Shown piece after piece: positions 34,998 to 44,029 of a DNA stretch of 64,000 bases. Below the pieces are notes generated by a model. That model made no database searches and was not told the origin of the DNA. It saw only the letters and a program-made list of their open reading frames with translations. How positions within the stretch are numbered: the first letter of the stretch is position 1; each line of letters begins with the position of its first letter. The stretch comes from CAYQQK01 sp964420065 (GTDB lineage Bacteria; Bacillota; Dethiobacteria; DTU022): the NCBI GenBank assembly GCA_964420065.1, contig CAYQQK010000007.1, positions 14,775 through 78,774 on the forward strand. The letters are read 5' to 3'. Position numbers and translations under genes: made by a program.

Positions 34998-35279
34998 CCC
35001 CTGAAATGTTCCATCCCGACCGCAATGGGCCGGGGGCGGTTTGCGAACGGCTTCATCCCGATCATCCCCGCCCCACTTCATCCGTTATGATCATGATCTC
35101 TTTTGCGCGCTACCGAGGCGATCATGAGCTTTCATGACCGATACAACTTTGTCCAAACAGCAGGATATTGTGTGATTTGTATCGAACCAGAGAACATTGG
35201 ATACAAAATTTTGTCAGGGCCTGCTATAATTTGCCGGATAGGCCGGGCCGGTTTTTAAGGTTGGCAAGAAGGGGGCACA

Positions 35280-36896
35280 ATGATGAAAAGGAAAAGCATA
35301 ATTGCGGCAACGGTCGTCCTGTTTTTTTTGATTGTCACTGCTACCGGCTGTAACGATATCGCCATGGTAGAAGAACATGGGGAGGAACAGTTCATTCGTT
35401 GCAACGTGGGTGCACCCCCCGAAAGTATCGATCCGGCGCTGTCGACGGGGTTGAATGAATTTAGCGTTCAGGTCCAGCTCTGGGAAGGTTTGACCAGGCT
35501 TGACCAAAACAGCCGGCCGCAACTGGCCGCGGCCGGGGAATATGAGGTGGACAGCAGCGGCACGGTGTATACTTTTCAACTTCGACCCGAAGCTCGGTGG
35601 TCAAACGGCGATCCTTTGACCGCTTCTGATTTTGAATACGCCTGGAAAAGGGTGCTTGATCCCGAAGTGGGCAGTGAATATGCCTATATGCTTTTTTACA
35701 TTAAAAATGCGGCGGCTTATTACAGCGGCGAGGCGAAAGCGGAGGATATTGGCGTGAAGGCCCTCGACGAACAAACCCTGCAGGTTACCCTGGAGGCGCC
35801 GCTTCCTTACTTCCTTGATCTTCTGGCTCTCCAGGTTTTTTTTCCCGTACATCGGGACACCGTTATCGCCGGCGGTGAAGGATGGGCCTTGCAAGCGAAT
35901 ACGATTGTCGGTAACGGCCCGTTCATGTTGGCAAATTGGACCGGTGAGCAGATGGAACTGGTGCCAAATGCGCACTATTGGGACCGCAAACTGGTGAAAT
36001 TGGATCGTCTTGTTTTGACCATGGTTGCAAATGAGGCTACGGCGCTAACTTTGTATGAAACGGGCCACCTCGATGTGACCGGTGCAATTCCCGGGCCGGA
36101 AATGCTGCGCCTGAAGGATGACGACGCTCTGCATATTTTCCCAGACCTTTCCATTTATTATTACATATTCAATACGGAACAACCTCCACTGGATGATGTC
36201 AGGGTCCGCCGCGCCCTGGCCCTGGCCATTGACCGGGAGGCGATCACCGATCATCTGACCGGAGCCGGTGAGAAACCTGCCTACGGGCTGGTGCCGCCGG
36301 GGATAACCATGGCCGGGGGGGAGGATTTCCGGAAGAAAGCGGGTCACTGTTTTGACCATGATCCGGTTGAAGCGAAACGTTTGCTTGCCGAAGCGGGTTT
36401 TCCCGGCGGCGCCGGATTCCCACCCCTGGAAATTCTTTTTAACACTTCGGATGTTCACAAAGCGGTGGCCGAGGCCATACAGGAAATGTGGGCCCGGGAT
36501 CTCGGGTTGACCGGGATCACTATTGCCAGCGAGGATGTAGGAACTTACATCAACTCTCTCCGGACCGGCCGGTTCACGATTGCCCGCCTGGAATGGACGG
36601 CGGATTTCGCCGACCCGGTCAGCTTTCTTGATCTTTGGTCCGGTGAAAGCGGTTACAATTTTGGTCGGTGGAGCGACCCGGTTTACGATACCCTGGTCGG
36701 TGATTTGAAGCAAACAGTCGTGGAACAGAATCGGGTTGAGCTGATGCTTGAAATAGAGCAGCTATGCATGGACGGCATGCCTGTTGCCCCGATTTTTTTC
36801 TCTTCGCAGCCGATGATGATTGCACCCGAAGTGAGGGGATACGTTAAACCGAGTATCGGCGGGATCGATTTTAAAACCGCTTTTCTTGCGCCCTAG
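35280..36896 (+). CDS. oppA: Oligopeptide ABC transporter substrate-binding lipoprotein
   Basis: Extracellular peptide receptor, 538 residues. The signal peptide ends in a lipobox (TATGC, Cys about 23). The SBP family 5 fold shows RCNVGAPPESIDPAL at the mature N-terminus, WEGLTR, RPEARWSNGDPLTASDFEYAWKR (partly quoted), NGPFMLANWT, and VRRALALAIDRE. RBS AGAAGGGGG precedes the ATG. First gene of the oppABCDF operon; a TATAAT at 35225-35230 is a possible -10 but its -35 partner is poor. Confidence 0.93.
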   Translation: MMKRKSIIAATVVLFFLIVTATGCNDIAMVEEHGEEQFIRCNVGAPPESIDPALSTGLNEFSVQVQLWEGLTRLDQNSRPQLAAAGEYEVDSSGTVYTFQLRPEARWSNGDPLTASDFEYAWKRVLDPEVGSEYAYMLFYIKNAAAYYSGEAKAEDIGVKALDEQTLQVTLEAPLPYFLDLLALQVFFPVHRDTVIAGGEGWALQANTIVGNGPFMLANWTGEQMELVPNAHYWDRKLVKLDRLVLTMVANEATALTLYETGHLDVTGAIPGPEMLRLKDDDALHIFPDLSIYYYIFNTEQPPLDDVRVRRALALAIDREAITDHLTGAGEKPAYGLVPPGITMAGGEDFRKKAGHCFDHDPVEAKRLLAEAGFPGGAGFPPLEILFNTSDVHKAVAEAIQEMWARDLGLTGITIASEDVGTYINSLRTGRFTIARLEWTADFADPVSFLDLWSGESGYNFGRWSDPVYDTLVGDLKQTVVEQNRVELMLEIEQLCMDGMPVAPIFFSSQPMMIAPEVRGYVKPSIGGIDFKTAFLAP

Positions 36897-36993
36897 GCCT
36901 TTCCTTTTTGACCGGGTCAATAAAGCTTTATCCGGCGCCGGGGGGATCCGGGCAGGCCCGGGTATGCTTTCGATCATGTCCGGAGGGTTACGG

Positions 36994-37923
36994 TTGAAAA
37001 ATCTTTTATTCCGGTTGCTGATGGCTGGATTGTCCTTGTGGCTGATTGTTTCAATCACTTTCGCTTTGATGCACCTGATCCCGGGAGGGCCGTTTCAACG
37101 CGAAAGGGCGGTCCCGCCGGCGATCGAGGCCTGCCTTGAAGCTCGTTACAGGCTCGATCAACCGCTCGCGGTACAGTACCGGGATTACCTTTGCTGCCTG
37201 TTCCGGGGAGACCTGGGGCCTTCCTTTCGATACAGGGGTCGTACGGTCAACGCGATCATTGCGAGCACGTTTCCGATCTCCGCCCGGCTGGGTCTGGTTG
37301 CGCTGGCGATTGTGCTGCTGACGGGGATCCCCGCCGGTATTGCCGCCGCCGTGCATCACCGGAAATGGCCCGATCACCTGGTAATGCTGGGGAGCACGAT
37401 TGCTGCAGCCGTGCCCGGTTTCATTCTGGCAACCGTGTTGCTTTATTTTTTCGCCTACCGCTGGCGGCTGTTGCCGCCGGCGTTGTGGGGCACAGCAAAG
37501 CACGTGCTCATGCCGGCCGCCGCCCTGGCGGCCTTTCCTGCCGCTTCCGTCGCCCGCCTGACCAGAGCCAATCTGATCGAAGTTCTATCCCGGGATTACA
37601 TCCTGGCTGCCCGGGCGAAAGGATTGCGGCCCGGCCGGATCATCCTGGTTCATGGTTTAAAGAACGCATTGATTCCGGTTATCGCTTTTTTGGGACCGCT
37701 CGCGGCCATGTTGCTGACCGGCAGCTTTATTATTGAAAACATTTTCGCGATCCCGGGCCTGGGTCGTCATTTTGTGACCAGCATTTACAACCGCGACTAT
37801 ACCGTGATCGCCGGGGTAACCGTTTTTTATAGCCTGCTCTTGATTGCCCTGAATTTGCTGGCGGATACCGTCCATGCCCTGCTTGATCCGCGGATCAGGT
37901 TCCGGCACGGGGAGCCGGTCTGA
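36994..37923 (+). CDS. oppB: Oligopeptide ABC transporter permease OppB
   Basis: 309 residues with six predicted membrane helices. MAGLSLWLIVSITFALMHLIPGGPF is the typical OppB/DppB first helix (quoted in part). The EAA loop DYILAARAKGLRPGRIILVHGLKNALIPV lies near residues 190-218, again partly quoted. TTG 36994 is chosen: GGAGGG ends 6 nt upstream and the family starts here. Readings from 36886 or 36964 add non-family residues and overlap oppA. It ends one base before oppC. Confidence 0.9.
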   Translation: MKNLLFRLLMAGLSLWLIVSITFALMHLIPGGPFQRERAVPPAIEACLEARYRLDQPLAVQYRDYLCCLFRGDLGPSFRYRGRTVNAIIASTFPISARLGLVALAIVLLTGIPAGIAAAVHHRKWPDHLVMLGSTIAAAVPGFILATVLLYFFAYRWRLLPPALWGTAKHVLMPAAALAAFPAASVARLTRANLIEVLSRDYILAARAKGLRPGRIILVHGLKNALIPVIAFLGPLAAMLLTGSFIIENIFAIPGLGRHFVTSIYNRDYTVIAGVTVFYSLLLIALNLLADTVHALLDPRIRFRHGEPV

Positions 37924-37924
37924 C

Positions 37925-38863
37925 ATGCCCTTTGATGCCCGCCTCTTTCAGCCGCTGCAGACTGCATCCGGTGCAAGCCCGCAGTCATTGCCGGTTGCCC
38001 CCCGGCAGCGGACCTGGCAGCGGTTGAAAAAAAAACCGGCAGCCATGGCCGGTTTGGTGATAATCTCCATTTTGGTCCTGGCGTCTTTGCTCGGGCCGTT
38101 GCTTTCTCCGTACACCTATTCTCACCAGGATCTTGGCATAACACTGCAGGGGCCAAGCCGGGAGCACTGGTTTGGCACCGATTACCTGGGCCGGGATCTG
38201 TTTGTTCGAACCATGTCCGGGGCGCGTGTTTCCCTATCGATTGGTCTGGTTGCCGCTTTTTCGGCAACGATCATCGGTGTCATTTACGGGGGTATGGCCG
38301 GGTTGGCCGGGGGATGGCTGGATTTTGCCTTGATGCGCCTGGTGGACATCATCCATGGCATCCCTTTTTTGCTCTGGGTCATTTTGCTGATCGTTATTTT
38401 ACGGGAATCGTTTCTTTTTACCGGCGGTCCGGGGCCGGGCCCGGCCGGACTTTACATTGCCCTGGGCCTGGTTTTCTGGTTGCCGATGGCCAGGCAGGTG
38501 CGGGCACAGGTTCGGAGCTTGAAGGAAAAGGAATTTATTTTGGCGGCGCGCGTTACCGGGGTTTCCCGGGGACGCTTGCTGCGGCGACATTTGTTGCCCA
38601 ACTGCCTCGGTACGATCGTGATCAACGCGCTCCTCACCATCCCCGAGGCTATTTTTGCCGAGGCGTGGCTCAGTTTTGCCGGCTTGGGTGTGTCCGCTCC
38701 CCGAGCCAGCTGGGGGGTACTGGCCGGCGATGCCGTGATCTATTTGAAAACGGCGCCGCACCTGCTCTTTTTCCCCGCCGTTTTGATCTGCCTGACCCTG
38801 CTCGCTTTTAATTACCTGGGCGAGGGTTTGCGTGAGGCCTTGAATCCGCAAACCGGCCGGTGA
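37925..38863 (+). CDS. oppC: Oligopeptide ABC transporter permease OppC
   Basis: 312 residues. After a 40-residue polar N-terminus come the OppC/DppC helix AAMAGLVIISILVLASLLGP, the periplasmic HWFGTDYLGRDLFVRTMSGAR signature and the EAA loop KEFILAARVTGVSRGRLLRRHLLPN, each partly quoted. Starts right after the oppB stop and forms the membrane channel with OppB. Confidence 0.9.
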   Translation: MPFDARLFQPLQTASGASPQSLPVAPRQRTWQRLKKKPAAMAGLVIISILVLASLLGPLLSPYTYSHQDLGITLQGPSREHWFGTDYLGRDLFVRTMSGARVSLSIGLVAAFSATIIGVIYGGMAGLAGGWLDFALMRLVDIIHGIPFLLWVILLIVILRESFLFTGGPGPGPAGLYIALGLVFWLPMARQVRAQVRSLKEKEFILAARVTGVSRGRLLRRHLLPNCLGTIVINALLTIPEAIFAEAWLSFAGLGVSAPRASWGVLAGDAVIYLKTAPHLLFFPAVLICLTLLAFNYLGEGLREALNPQTGR

Positions 38864-38884
38864 GCCCGTAAGGGATGGTGAACC

Positions 38885-39880
38885 GTGGGTGCCTTGCTCG
38901 CAGTCAATCGGGTCGAAGTCCAATTCGAAACGCCGGCCGGTGTGCTCAGGGCGGTCCGCGGGGTTAGCTTTACCCTGGAGCCCGGCGAGGTGCTGGCTAT
39001 CGTGGGAGAATCGGGTGGCGGCAAAAGTGTAATCGCCCGTTCGATCATGCGTCTGATCCCGGATCCGCCCGGTCAAATTACCGGCGGCTCGATCCGGTTT
39101 GACGGGGAGGAGCTCCTTCATAAAACCGAAAAGCAGATGCAAAAGATCCGGGGCAATAGCATCGGTATGGTTTTCCAGGATCCTTTCAGTCATCTCAACC
39201 CGGTTTTGACCATCGGGACGCAGCTCACGGAAGGTATGCGCCTGCATCGGGCTTTGACTGCCGGTCGTGCCCGGCGCAGGGCCGTCGCACTGCTGAGCCG
39301 GGTAGGCCTTCCGGAGCCGGAACGATGTTTGAAACTGTACCCGCACCAGTGCAGCGGAGGGATGCGCCAACGGATCATGATCGCCATGGCGCTTGCCTGC
39401 AATCCAAAACTGATCCTGGCCGATGAACCCACCAGTGCTCTGGACGTAACCATCCAGGCCCAGGTTCTGGAGATTTTCCGGCAAATCAGGGAGGAACGCC
39501 GCACCGCCATGATCCTGATCACCCACGACCTGGGAGTGGTCGCAGGCCTGGCTGACCGGGTCCTGGTGCTGTATGCCGGCTGGGCGATTGAAACCGGCCC
39601 GGTCGAGGCTGTTCTGACCGGCCCGCTGCACCCGTACACGCGGGGGTTACTGCATTCTGTACCGGGCTTGGACATGGGGCCGGAAAAAAGGTTGGTTCCT
39701 GTTCGGGGCCGCCCGCCGGATCCGGTCCTGCAACCGGCGGGACAATGTCCTTTTTTACCCCGCTGTGATTATGCGCGGCAGATCTGTTCCCGGGTCTTAC
39801 CTCCATTTTTCCGGAAAAATAGTCTGCACCGGGTCCGTTGCTGGCTGCAACACCCTTTGGCGCCTCATGAACATGAGTAA
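38885..39880 (+). CDS. oppD: Oligopeptide ABC transporter ATPase OppD
   Basis: 331 residues. Walker A GESGGGKSVIAR (residues about 39-50), Q-loop FQDPFSHLNP, signature CSGGMRQR, Walker B LILADEPTSALD, and H-loop THD. The OppD-type C-terminal Cys motif PAGQCPFLPRCDYARQICSR can hold an Fe-S or structural site. GTG 38885 follows AAGGGATGGTG. The 3' end overlaps oppF by 14 nt. Confidence 0.93.
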   Translation: MGALLAVNRVEVQFETPAGVLRAVRGVSFTLEPGEVLAIVGESGGGKSVIARSIMRLIPDPPGQITGGSIRFDGEELLHKTEKQMQKIRGNSIGMVFQDPFSHLNPVLTIGTQLTEGMRLHRALTAGRARRRAVALLSRVGLPEPERCLKLYPHQCSGGMRQRIMIAMALACNPKLILADEPTSALDVTIQAQVLEIFRQIREERRTAMILITHDLGVVAGLADRVLVLYAGWAIETGPVEAVLTGPLHPYTRGLLHSVPGLDMGPEKRLVPVRGRPPDPVLQPAGQCPFLPRCDYARQICSRVLPPFFRKNSLHRVRCWLQHPLAPHEHE

Positions 39881-40880
39881 GCGTTCTTTTTCGCCCGGTG
39901 GCGGCAAAGGGATTCTAGACGTGCGCGATATGGCCAAACATTTTCCCCTGCAGGGCGGCATTTTGACCGGCCGGTCTTTCGCCAGAGCGGTGGACGGGGT
40001 TTCGTTTACGATCCGGGCCGGGGAAACACTGGGGCTGGTCGGGGAAAGCGGTTGCGGGAAAACTACCGCCGGGCGCACTGCAATCGGGCTCTACCGGCCG
40101 ACCCGTGGGAAAGTATATTTCAAGGGAAGCAATCTGTTTGCTGCCCCAAAAAGCGTACGAACCCTTTTGCGGCGGCAGATGCAAATGGTTTTTCAGGACC
40201 CCTCTGCCGCTTTGAATCCCTGCTTGACGGTGGAGGAAAGCGTGGGAGAGCCCTTGCAGATCTACCGTCTGACTGCCGGGAAAAAGGAGAGGCGGGAGCG
40301 GGTGCGTGATCTGTTACACCTGGTGGGGCTAAACCCCGGGCTCATGCACCGCTACCCGCACCAATGCAGCGGAGGCGAGTGCCAGCGGATCGGTATTGCC
40401 CGCGCCCTGGCCGGTGAACCGGAATTTATCGTTTTTGATGAACCGGTAGCGGCGGTAGATGTCTCGGTTCAGGCTCAGATTATTGATAAACTGGAAGGGT
40501 TGCAGAATCTGTTCAACCTCTCATATCTGTTTATCTCCCACAATATTGCCCTGGTTTGCTACATCGCGGACCGGGTGGCGGTGATGTATCTGGGTAAAAT
40601 AATGGAGATCAATTACAGCGGCCGGCTCGGCCGTCCGCCGCTTCACCCCTATACCGAAGCCCTTCTTGCGGCTGTTCCCGTTGCCGACCCCCGGGTTGAG
40701 CGCCGGCGGAAGCAACACCTCCTTGCCGGAGAAGTGCCGGGTTCGATCCACCCGCCCGCCGGTTGCCGTTTTCACAACCGCTGTAAAAGGGTTCAGCCCC
40801 GCTGCCGTTTCGAAGAGCCTGCACTGGTGGAACTGCAACGCGATCACTGGGTTGCCTGCCACCACTATCCCCCGCCCTAA
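39867..40880 (+). CDS. oppF: Oligopeptide ABC transporter ATPase OppF
   Basis: 337 residues. Walker A GESGCGKTTAGR, FQDPSAALNPC, signature CSGGECQR, Walker B FIVFDEPVAAVDVSVQ, and the C-terminal GCRFHNRCKRVQPRC motif of OppF/DppF. The Walker B region has PVAAVD where PTSALD or PVSALD is more usual. ATG 39867 lies inside the end of oppD; ATG 39873 is equally possible. The last opp gene converges with the DUF5317 gene only 9 nt away. Confidence 0.92.
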   Translation: MNMSKRSFSPGGGKGILDVRDMAKHFPLQGGILTGRSFARAVDGVSFTIRAGETLGLVGESGCGKTTAGRTAIGLYRPTRGKVYFKGSNLFAAPKSVRTLLRRQMQMVFQDPSAALNPCLTVEESVGEPLQIYRLTAGKKERRERVRDLLHLVGLNPGLMHRYPHQCSGGECQRIGIARALAGEPEFIVFDEPVAAVDVSVQAQIIDKLEGLQNLFNLSYLFISHNIALVCYIADRVAVMYLGKIMEINYSGRLGRPPLHPYTEALLAAVPVADPRVERRRKQHLLAGEVPGSIHPPAGCRFHNRCKRVQPRCRFEEPALVELQRDHWVACHHYPPP

Positions 40881-40889
40881 AAAGAGTCC

Positions 40890-41441
40890 TCAGGAGCACT
40901 TTGTCCTTTCCCGGGCAGGAACTTGCATCCCCTCCTGGATGAAAAGGAGCAGCCCGGCGGCCAGGGCAATATCACCCAGGCTGATTACTTTGTGCTTGCC
41001 GTAGGGCAAGCGTAAAGTATCAGCCAGGAAGACCAGACGGGTTTCCCCATCCAGGGGGGCATGGACCGGGCTGGCGCTGCCGCTCAGCAGCTCTTCCCGG
41101 TACGGGGATTTGAGGCGGTTCGGGTCCACCGGCATCCGCCCGCCATTGAAACCGATCACCGCCAGGTTCATCACCAGGCCCAGACAGAACAGGCTCATGC
41201 CCCGGTGGCGCCGGTTCAGGAAAATAAAGACAAGCAGGAGCAGGTAGGAGAAGAGGTGCAAAAAAGGGGTCAGAGCAATGAGGTAACGAAGGGTATAGAA
41301 ATCCACCCACAGTGTTGCCTGCAAGAGCAATGCCCCTGCAGCCAGCCAAAAACCGGTTAGGTTGACCTTGTTCAAATGTCTGAAACGTCCCCGCCGTATC
41401 CAGCCGGTGAGAATCCCTATAAGAGCTGCTTCAGGAAACAC
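40890..41441 (-). CDS. DUF5317 family membrane protein
   Basis: 183 residues with about five hydrophobic helices (FPEAALIGILTGWI, LTGFWLAAGALLLQATL, ALTPFLHLFSYLLLLVFIFL, LFCLGLVMNLAVIGFNGGRMPV, and ISLGDIALAAGLLLFI, partly quoted). The FNGGRMPVDP and SLGDI motifs are typical of DUF5317, a family of unknown function found with HD-GYP genes in Firmicutes. It starts 4 nt after the HD-GYP gene stop, so the two are cotranscribed. Confidence 0.78.
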   Translation of the reverse strand: MFPEAALIGILTGWIRRGRFRHLNKVNLTGFWLAAGALLLQATLWVDFYTLRYLIALTPFLHLFSYLLLLVFIFLNRRHRGMSLFCLGLVMNLAVIGFNGGRMPVDPNRLKSPYREELLSGSASPVHAPLDGETRLVFLADTLRLPYGKHKVISLGDIALAAGLLLFIQEGMQVPARERTKCS

Positions 41442-41445
41442 CAGG

Positions 41446-42822
41446 TTAGTCTTCCTTCCGTGTTTTATCTTTTCCCCCGCCGGTTAGGCCCGACTCCGGT
41501 GTTGTTTCCCGGACCAGACAGCTTTCCATTGTTGCGGCGGCTTCTTTTGTAAAAAGAGTGGCACTCTTTCTATTAAAAAAGGTCGTGGCCAGGTGGGGAA
41601 AGAGTTTTTCAAAGGCTTTCACTACCTTTGGGTCAAACTGGCTGCCCGCTCCAGATCGGATCTCCTCCAGGGCTTCAAGGGGCGGAAGGGCTTTGCGGTA
41701 TGGGCGGTCGCTGATCATGGCATCAAACGAGTCGGCTATCGCCAGGATACGGGAACCCAAAGGAATGCTTTCCCCTTTCAAGCCGGACGGATAGCCGGTG
41801 CCGTCCCAACGTTCGTGGTGGTGGCGGATGATGGCGGCGCCGTCCTGAAAGAAAGTAATGTTTTTGATCACATCACTGCCGATGGGGGCATGTTGTTCCA
41901 TCTCTTGCAGTTCGGTGGGGGTAAGCTTTCCCGGCTTTTTGAGAATTGCTTCCGGGATGGCTACCTTGCCCACATCATGAATCATGGCGACGTACTGAAA
42001 CAGGTTCACCCGGTCTTCCGCCCATTTCATCTGCCGGGCCAGTGCCACGGCCAGTTTTGCCACCCGTGCCGAATGGCCCCGGGTGTAGGGATCCTTGGCG
42101 TCGATGACTTTTGACAGGCTCATCATGGTATCCAGGAACGCTCGTCGCATATCCATATAGGATTGGAAAGAGTGGCGGGCCAAAACCAGGGGGACCAGGA
42201 AAAGGACGAGGCCCCAAAAACCGATATGAACATAGATCAAGGAAACCAGAATACCCAGCGGGGCCATACTCAGAAAGTTGGGGGTAGCCCACTTGACGTT
42301 GGTCAACCAGATCGAATATGGATTTTCGTGGTAGATGATTGCCAGGACAACGGTAAACATCGAACTGTTTGCGATAAAACAAAACAGCAGGGACGCCAGT
42401 ACGGCCAGCAAATAACGCTCCGAGATAACCAGCCCGTTCGGATTGATCAGGCGAAATATGGCGGCCGATAACCCGGAGGTAAGCGTGAGTTGCGCGGCAT
42501 TAAAAATATATTGAGAGCGACTACGTCCCTTGCGCAATGAGAAAAAATCTCCGGCGACGGTAATCAACACCACCAGAAAAGGCTGGAAAAGAAGGATCGA
42601 GGCAAACATGGAGGCAAAACTGACCGAAACAACACCACCCCGGGGCAGAGTAACCGGGTAACAGTCGGTAAGGAAAGATAAAAAAAGAAAAATACCCACT
42701 GAAAACCAATGGACCTCGTTCCAATCCGTCTTCAGGAACAGGCATGTGGCTGTGATCAACGCGAGGACAACCAAGAAAGCGATATAAACCCTGGCTCTTA
42801 AAGGCAGTTTCAATTGTTCCAT
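41446..42822 (-). CDS. Membrane-anchored HD-GYP phosphodiesterase
   Basis: 458 residues. An N-terminal membrane region of six to eight helices (about 1-215) is followed by an HD-GYP domain (about 225-415): AKDPYTRGHSARVAKLA, the HD pair in MIHDVGKVAIP, HHHERWDGTGYPSGLKG (the GYP motif) and ILAIADSFDAMISDRPYR. The family hydrolyses cyclic di-GMP or related dinucleotides. The membrane part probably senses a signal; its ligand is unknown. Lies in a minus-strand operon with two very small genes upstream and DUF5317 downstream. Confidence 0.92.
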   Translation of the reverse strand: MEQLKLPLRARVYIAFLVVLALITATCLFLKTDWNEVHWFSVGIFLFLSFLTDCYPVTLPRGGVVSVSFASMFASILLFQPFLVVLITVAGDFFSLRKGRSRSQYIFNAAQLTLTSGLSAAIFRLINPNGLVISERYLLAVLASLLFCFIANSSMFTVVLAIIYHENPYSIWLTNVKWATPNFLSMAPLGILVSLIYVHIGFWGLVLFLVPLVLARHSFQSYMDMRRAFLDTMMSLSKVIDAKDPYTRGHSARVAKLAVALARQMKWAEDRVNLFQYVAMIHDVGKVAIPEAILKKPGKLTPTELQEMEQHAPIGSDVIKNITFFQDGAAIIRHHHERWDGTGYPSGLKGESIPLGSRILAIADSFDAMISDRPYRKALPPLEALEEIRSGAGSQFDPKVVKAFEKLFPHLATTFFNRKSATLFTKEAAATMESCLVRETTPESGLTGGGKDKTRKED

Positions 42823-42873
42823 TATTTTACCCCGTAGTTAACATGGAATGAAGCCGGCGGATGGAGGGTTAAC

Positions 42874-42951
42874 TTACCACTTGAAAAGGGCCCCTCCGGC
42901 AAGGATCAGGGCTGCAAGGGCAACAAGAACTTTCAGGACAGTAAGCCTCAC
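42874..42951 (-). CDS. Tiny single-helix membrane peptide (25 residues)
   Basis: Reads MRLTVLKVLVALAALILAGG followed by ALFKW and a TAA stop. The whole chain is one basic-capped transmembrane helix. GTG 42951 is preceded by GAGGAGG with 8 nt spacing, one of the strongest ribosome sites in this region. It lies 51 nt upstream of the HD-GYP gene and just after another small gene. Function unknown; it could regulate the membrane phosphodiesterase. The strong RBS makes a chance frame unlikely. Confidence 0.6.
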   Translation of the reverse strand: MRLTVLKVLVALAALILAGGALFKW

Positions 42952-42956
42952 GGTTT

Positions 42957-43133
42957 TTACCTCCTCTGCACTGTCCTCAGCAGCTTTCCGCTAAGGGCCG
43001 CCGGTATGCGCTCCGCTCTTGTGTCCGCTCGTTTTAAAGATGAAAGCATCTGTGCAATTTCCTTACCGCCGGCTTCAATTTTAAGATCTGTTCCAGGTAG
43101 TAAACAGGTTTGCTCATTTTTCCCTACACTCAC
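42957..43133 (-). CDS. Small soluble hypothetical protein (58 residues)
   Basis: Frame from GTG 43133 (MSVGKNEQTCLLPG ... LSGKLLRTVQRR). The stop codon overlaps the ribosome site of the next tiny gene, which suggests translational coupling. The composition is ordinary. The start is uncertain: a strong AAAGGAGGAG lies about 40 nt upstream, and the frame stays open through it without a standard start codon. No family recognised. Confidence 0.4.
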   Translation of the reverse strand: MSVGKNEQTCLLPGTDLKIEAGGKEIAQMLSSLKRADTRAERIPAALSGKLLRTVQRR

Positions 43134-43244
43134 CTTTACTGGGAAAGATGGGGTGGTGGGGTTACTTCTCCTCCTTTGAAAGTAACAAGATGATGATCTA
43201 TTTCCTTTCCTTAAAAATAAAACGGGTTATCGGCAGGCAAGGGG

Positions 43245-43892
43245 CTATTTATGGTCAATCACGGCCAACCTGCGGTTCATTGCATCCAGAGTGGCTTTGG
43301 CGGTGGCTTCAAGCGGGTCTCCCTTGTCCAGAGCCGTTCCCAACAGTATTTCTTCCCGGTCACCTAGATGATGTGATACGAACACGACAATGATTTCCTG
43401 TCCCGAGAGATTGATCTGGTGCACGGCGTCGGCATTCAAGTTTTTGGAGATACATTGTCCATTTATAACCGCATCCAGCGTAGCCCGGGCGACCAGATGG
43501 AGACGGTTGCGGCTGGTGTTGGGGCCGGAGGCTGTGCCTTTGAACCGGTCGTTGCCCAGGGCGATGGTGGTAAAGACATCGATTTCCTGTCTGCCGGCAA
43601 CACAGCCTATTTCAACCAGCTTGAAACGTGGGAGGGACCGGGCAATCTGTTTTTCCTTCCGGTCAAGCTGAGCAATGCTGATGCATTTATGATCGATCGG
43701 CAAACCCAACTTGACCAGGATCGCCGATTCGATATCCCGTACAACTTGTTTCGGGGAACGGCTGGAGTCGGCCAGAACATGGATTTCGACGATCTCCCGA
43801 TCTTTGCAAACTACCCGGGACGACAGTACACCCTGGACCTGGGCAATGATATTTTCAATACTTCTGTCCGGTTGCTCGGGCTGGCCTGAAAT
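43245..43892 (-). CDS. Conserved two-domain hypothetical protein
   Basis: 215 residues if translation starts at ATT 43892. The first half (SIENIIAQVQGVLSSRVV, IVEIHVLADSSRSPKQVVRDIE, KCISIAQLD; partly quoted) is a conserved alpha/beta unit that I recall from uncharacterised Firmicute proteins. The second half (RNRLHLVARATLDAVI ... LGTALDKGDPLEATAKATLDAMNRRL) repeats an ATLDA/NRRL pattern. Function unknown. A reading from TTG 43955 would begin upstream of the predicted promoter, so it is unlikely; AGGGAGG stands 8 nt before the ATT. Probably the first gene of the HD-GYP operon, although about 110 nt separate it from the next small gene. Confidence 0.65.
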   Translation of the reverse strand: MSGQPEQPDRSIENIIAQVQGVLSSRVVCKDREIVEIHVLADSSRSPKQVVRDIESAILVKLGLPIDHKCISIAQLDRKEKQIARSLPRFKLVEIGCVAGRQEIDVFTTIALGNDRFKGTASGPNTSRNRLHLVARATLDAVINGQCISKNLNADAVHQINLSGQEIIVVFVSHHLGDREEILLGTALDKGDPLEATAKATLDAMNRRLAVIDHK

Positions 43893-43913
43893 CGCATTAT
43901 CCTCCCTTAACCC

Positions 43914-43943
43914 ATTATAACCTTTGATGACAGGTTTGTCCAA
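43914..43943 (-). promoter_or_regulatory. Promoter of the HD-GYP operon
   Basis: On the minus strand TTGGAC (43938-43943) and perfect TATAAT (43914-43919), 18-bp spacer. The AGGGAGG ribosome site begins about 11 nt downstream, so the leader is very short. Confidence 0.68.
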
Positions 43944-44029
43944 ATATTGGTGCAAGTTATGGAAAATGAACGATATTGTATTTCGCCTTCAAACAGGCAA
44001 TTCCTCTATTCTCGAGGTGAAATATAACA

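Noticed and set aside
38399..39631. 410-codon minus-strand frame across oppC and oppD
   Set aside because: Shadow of two well-supported transporter genes; no start signal.
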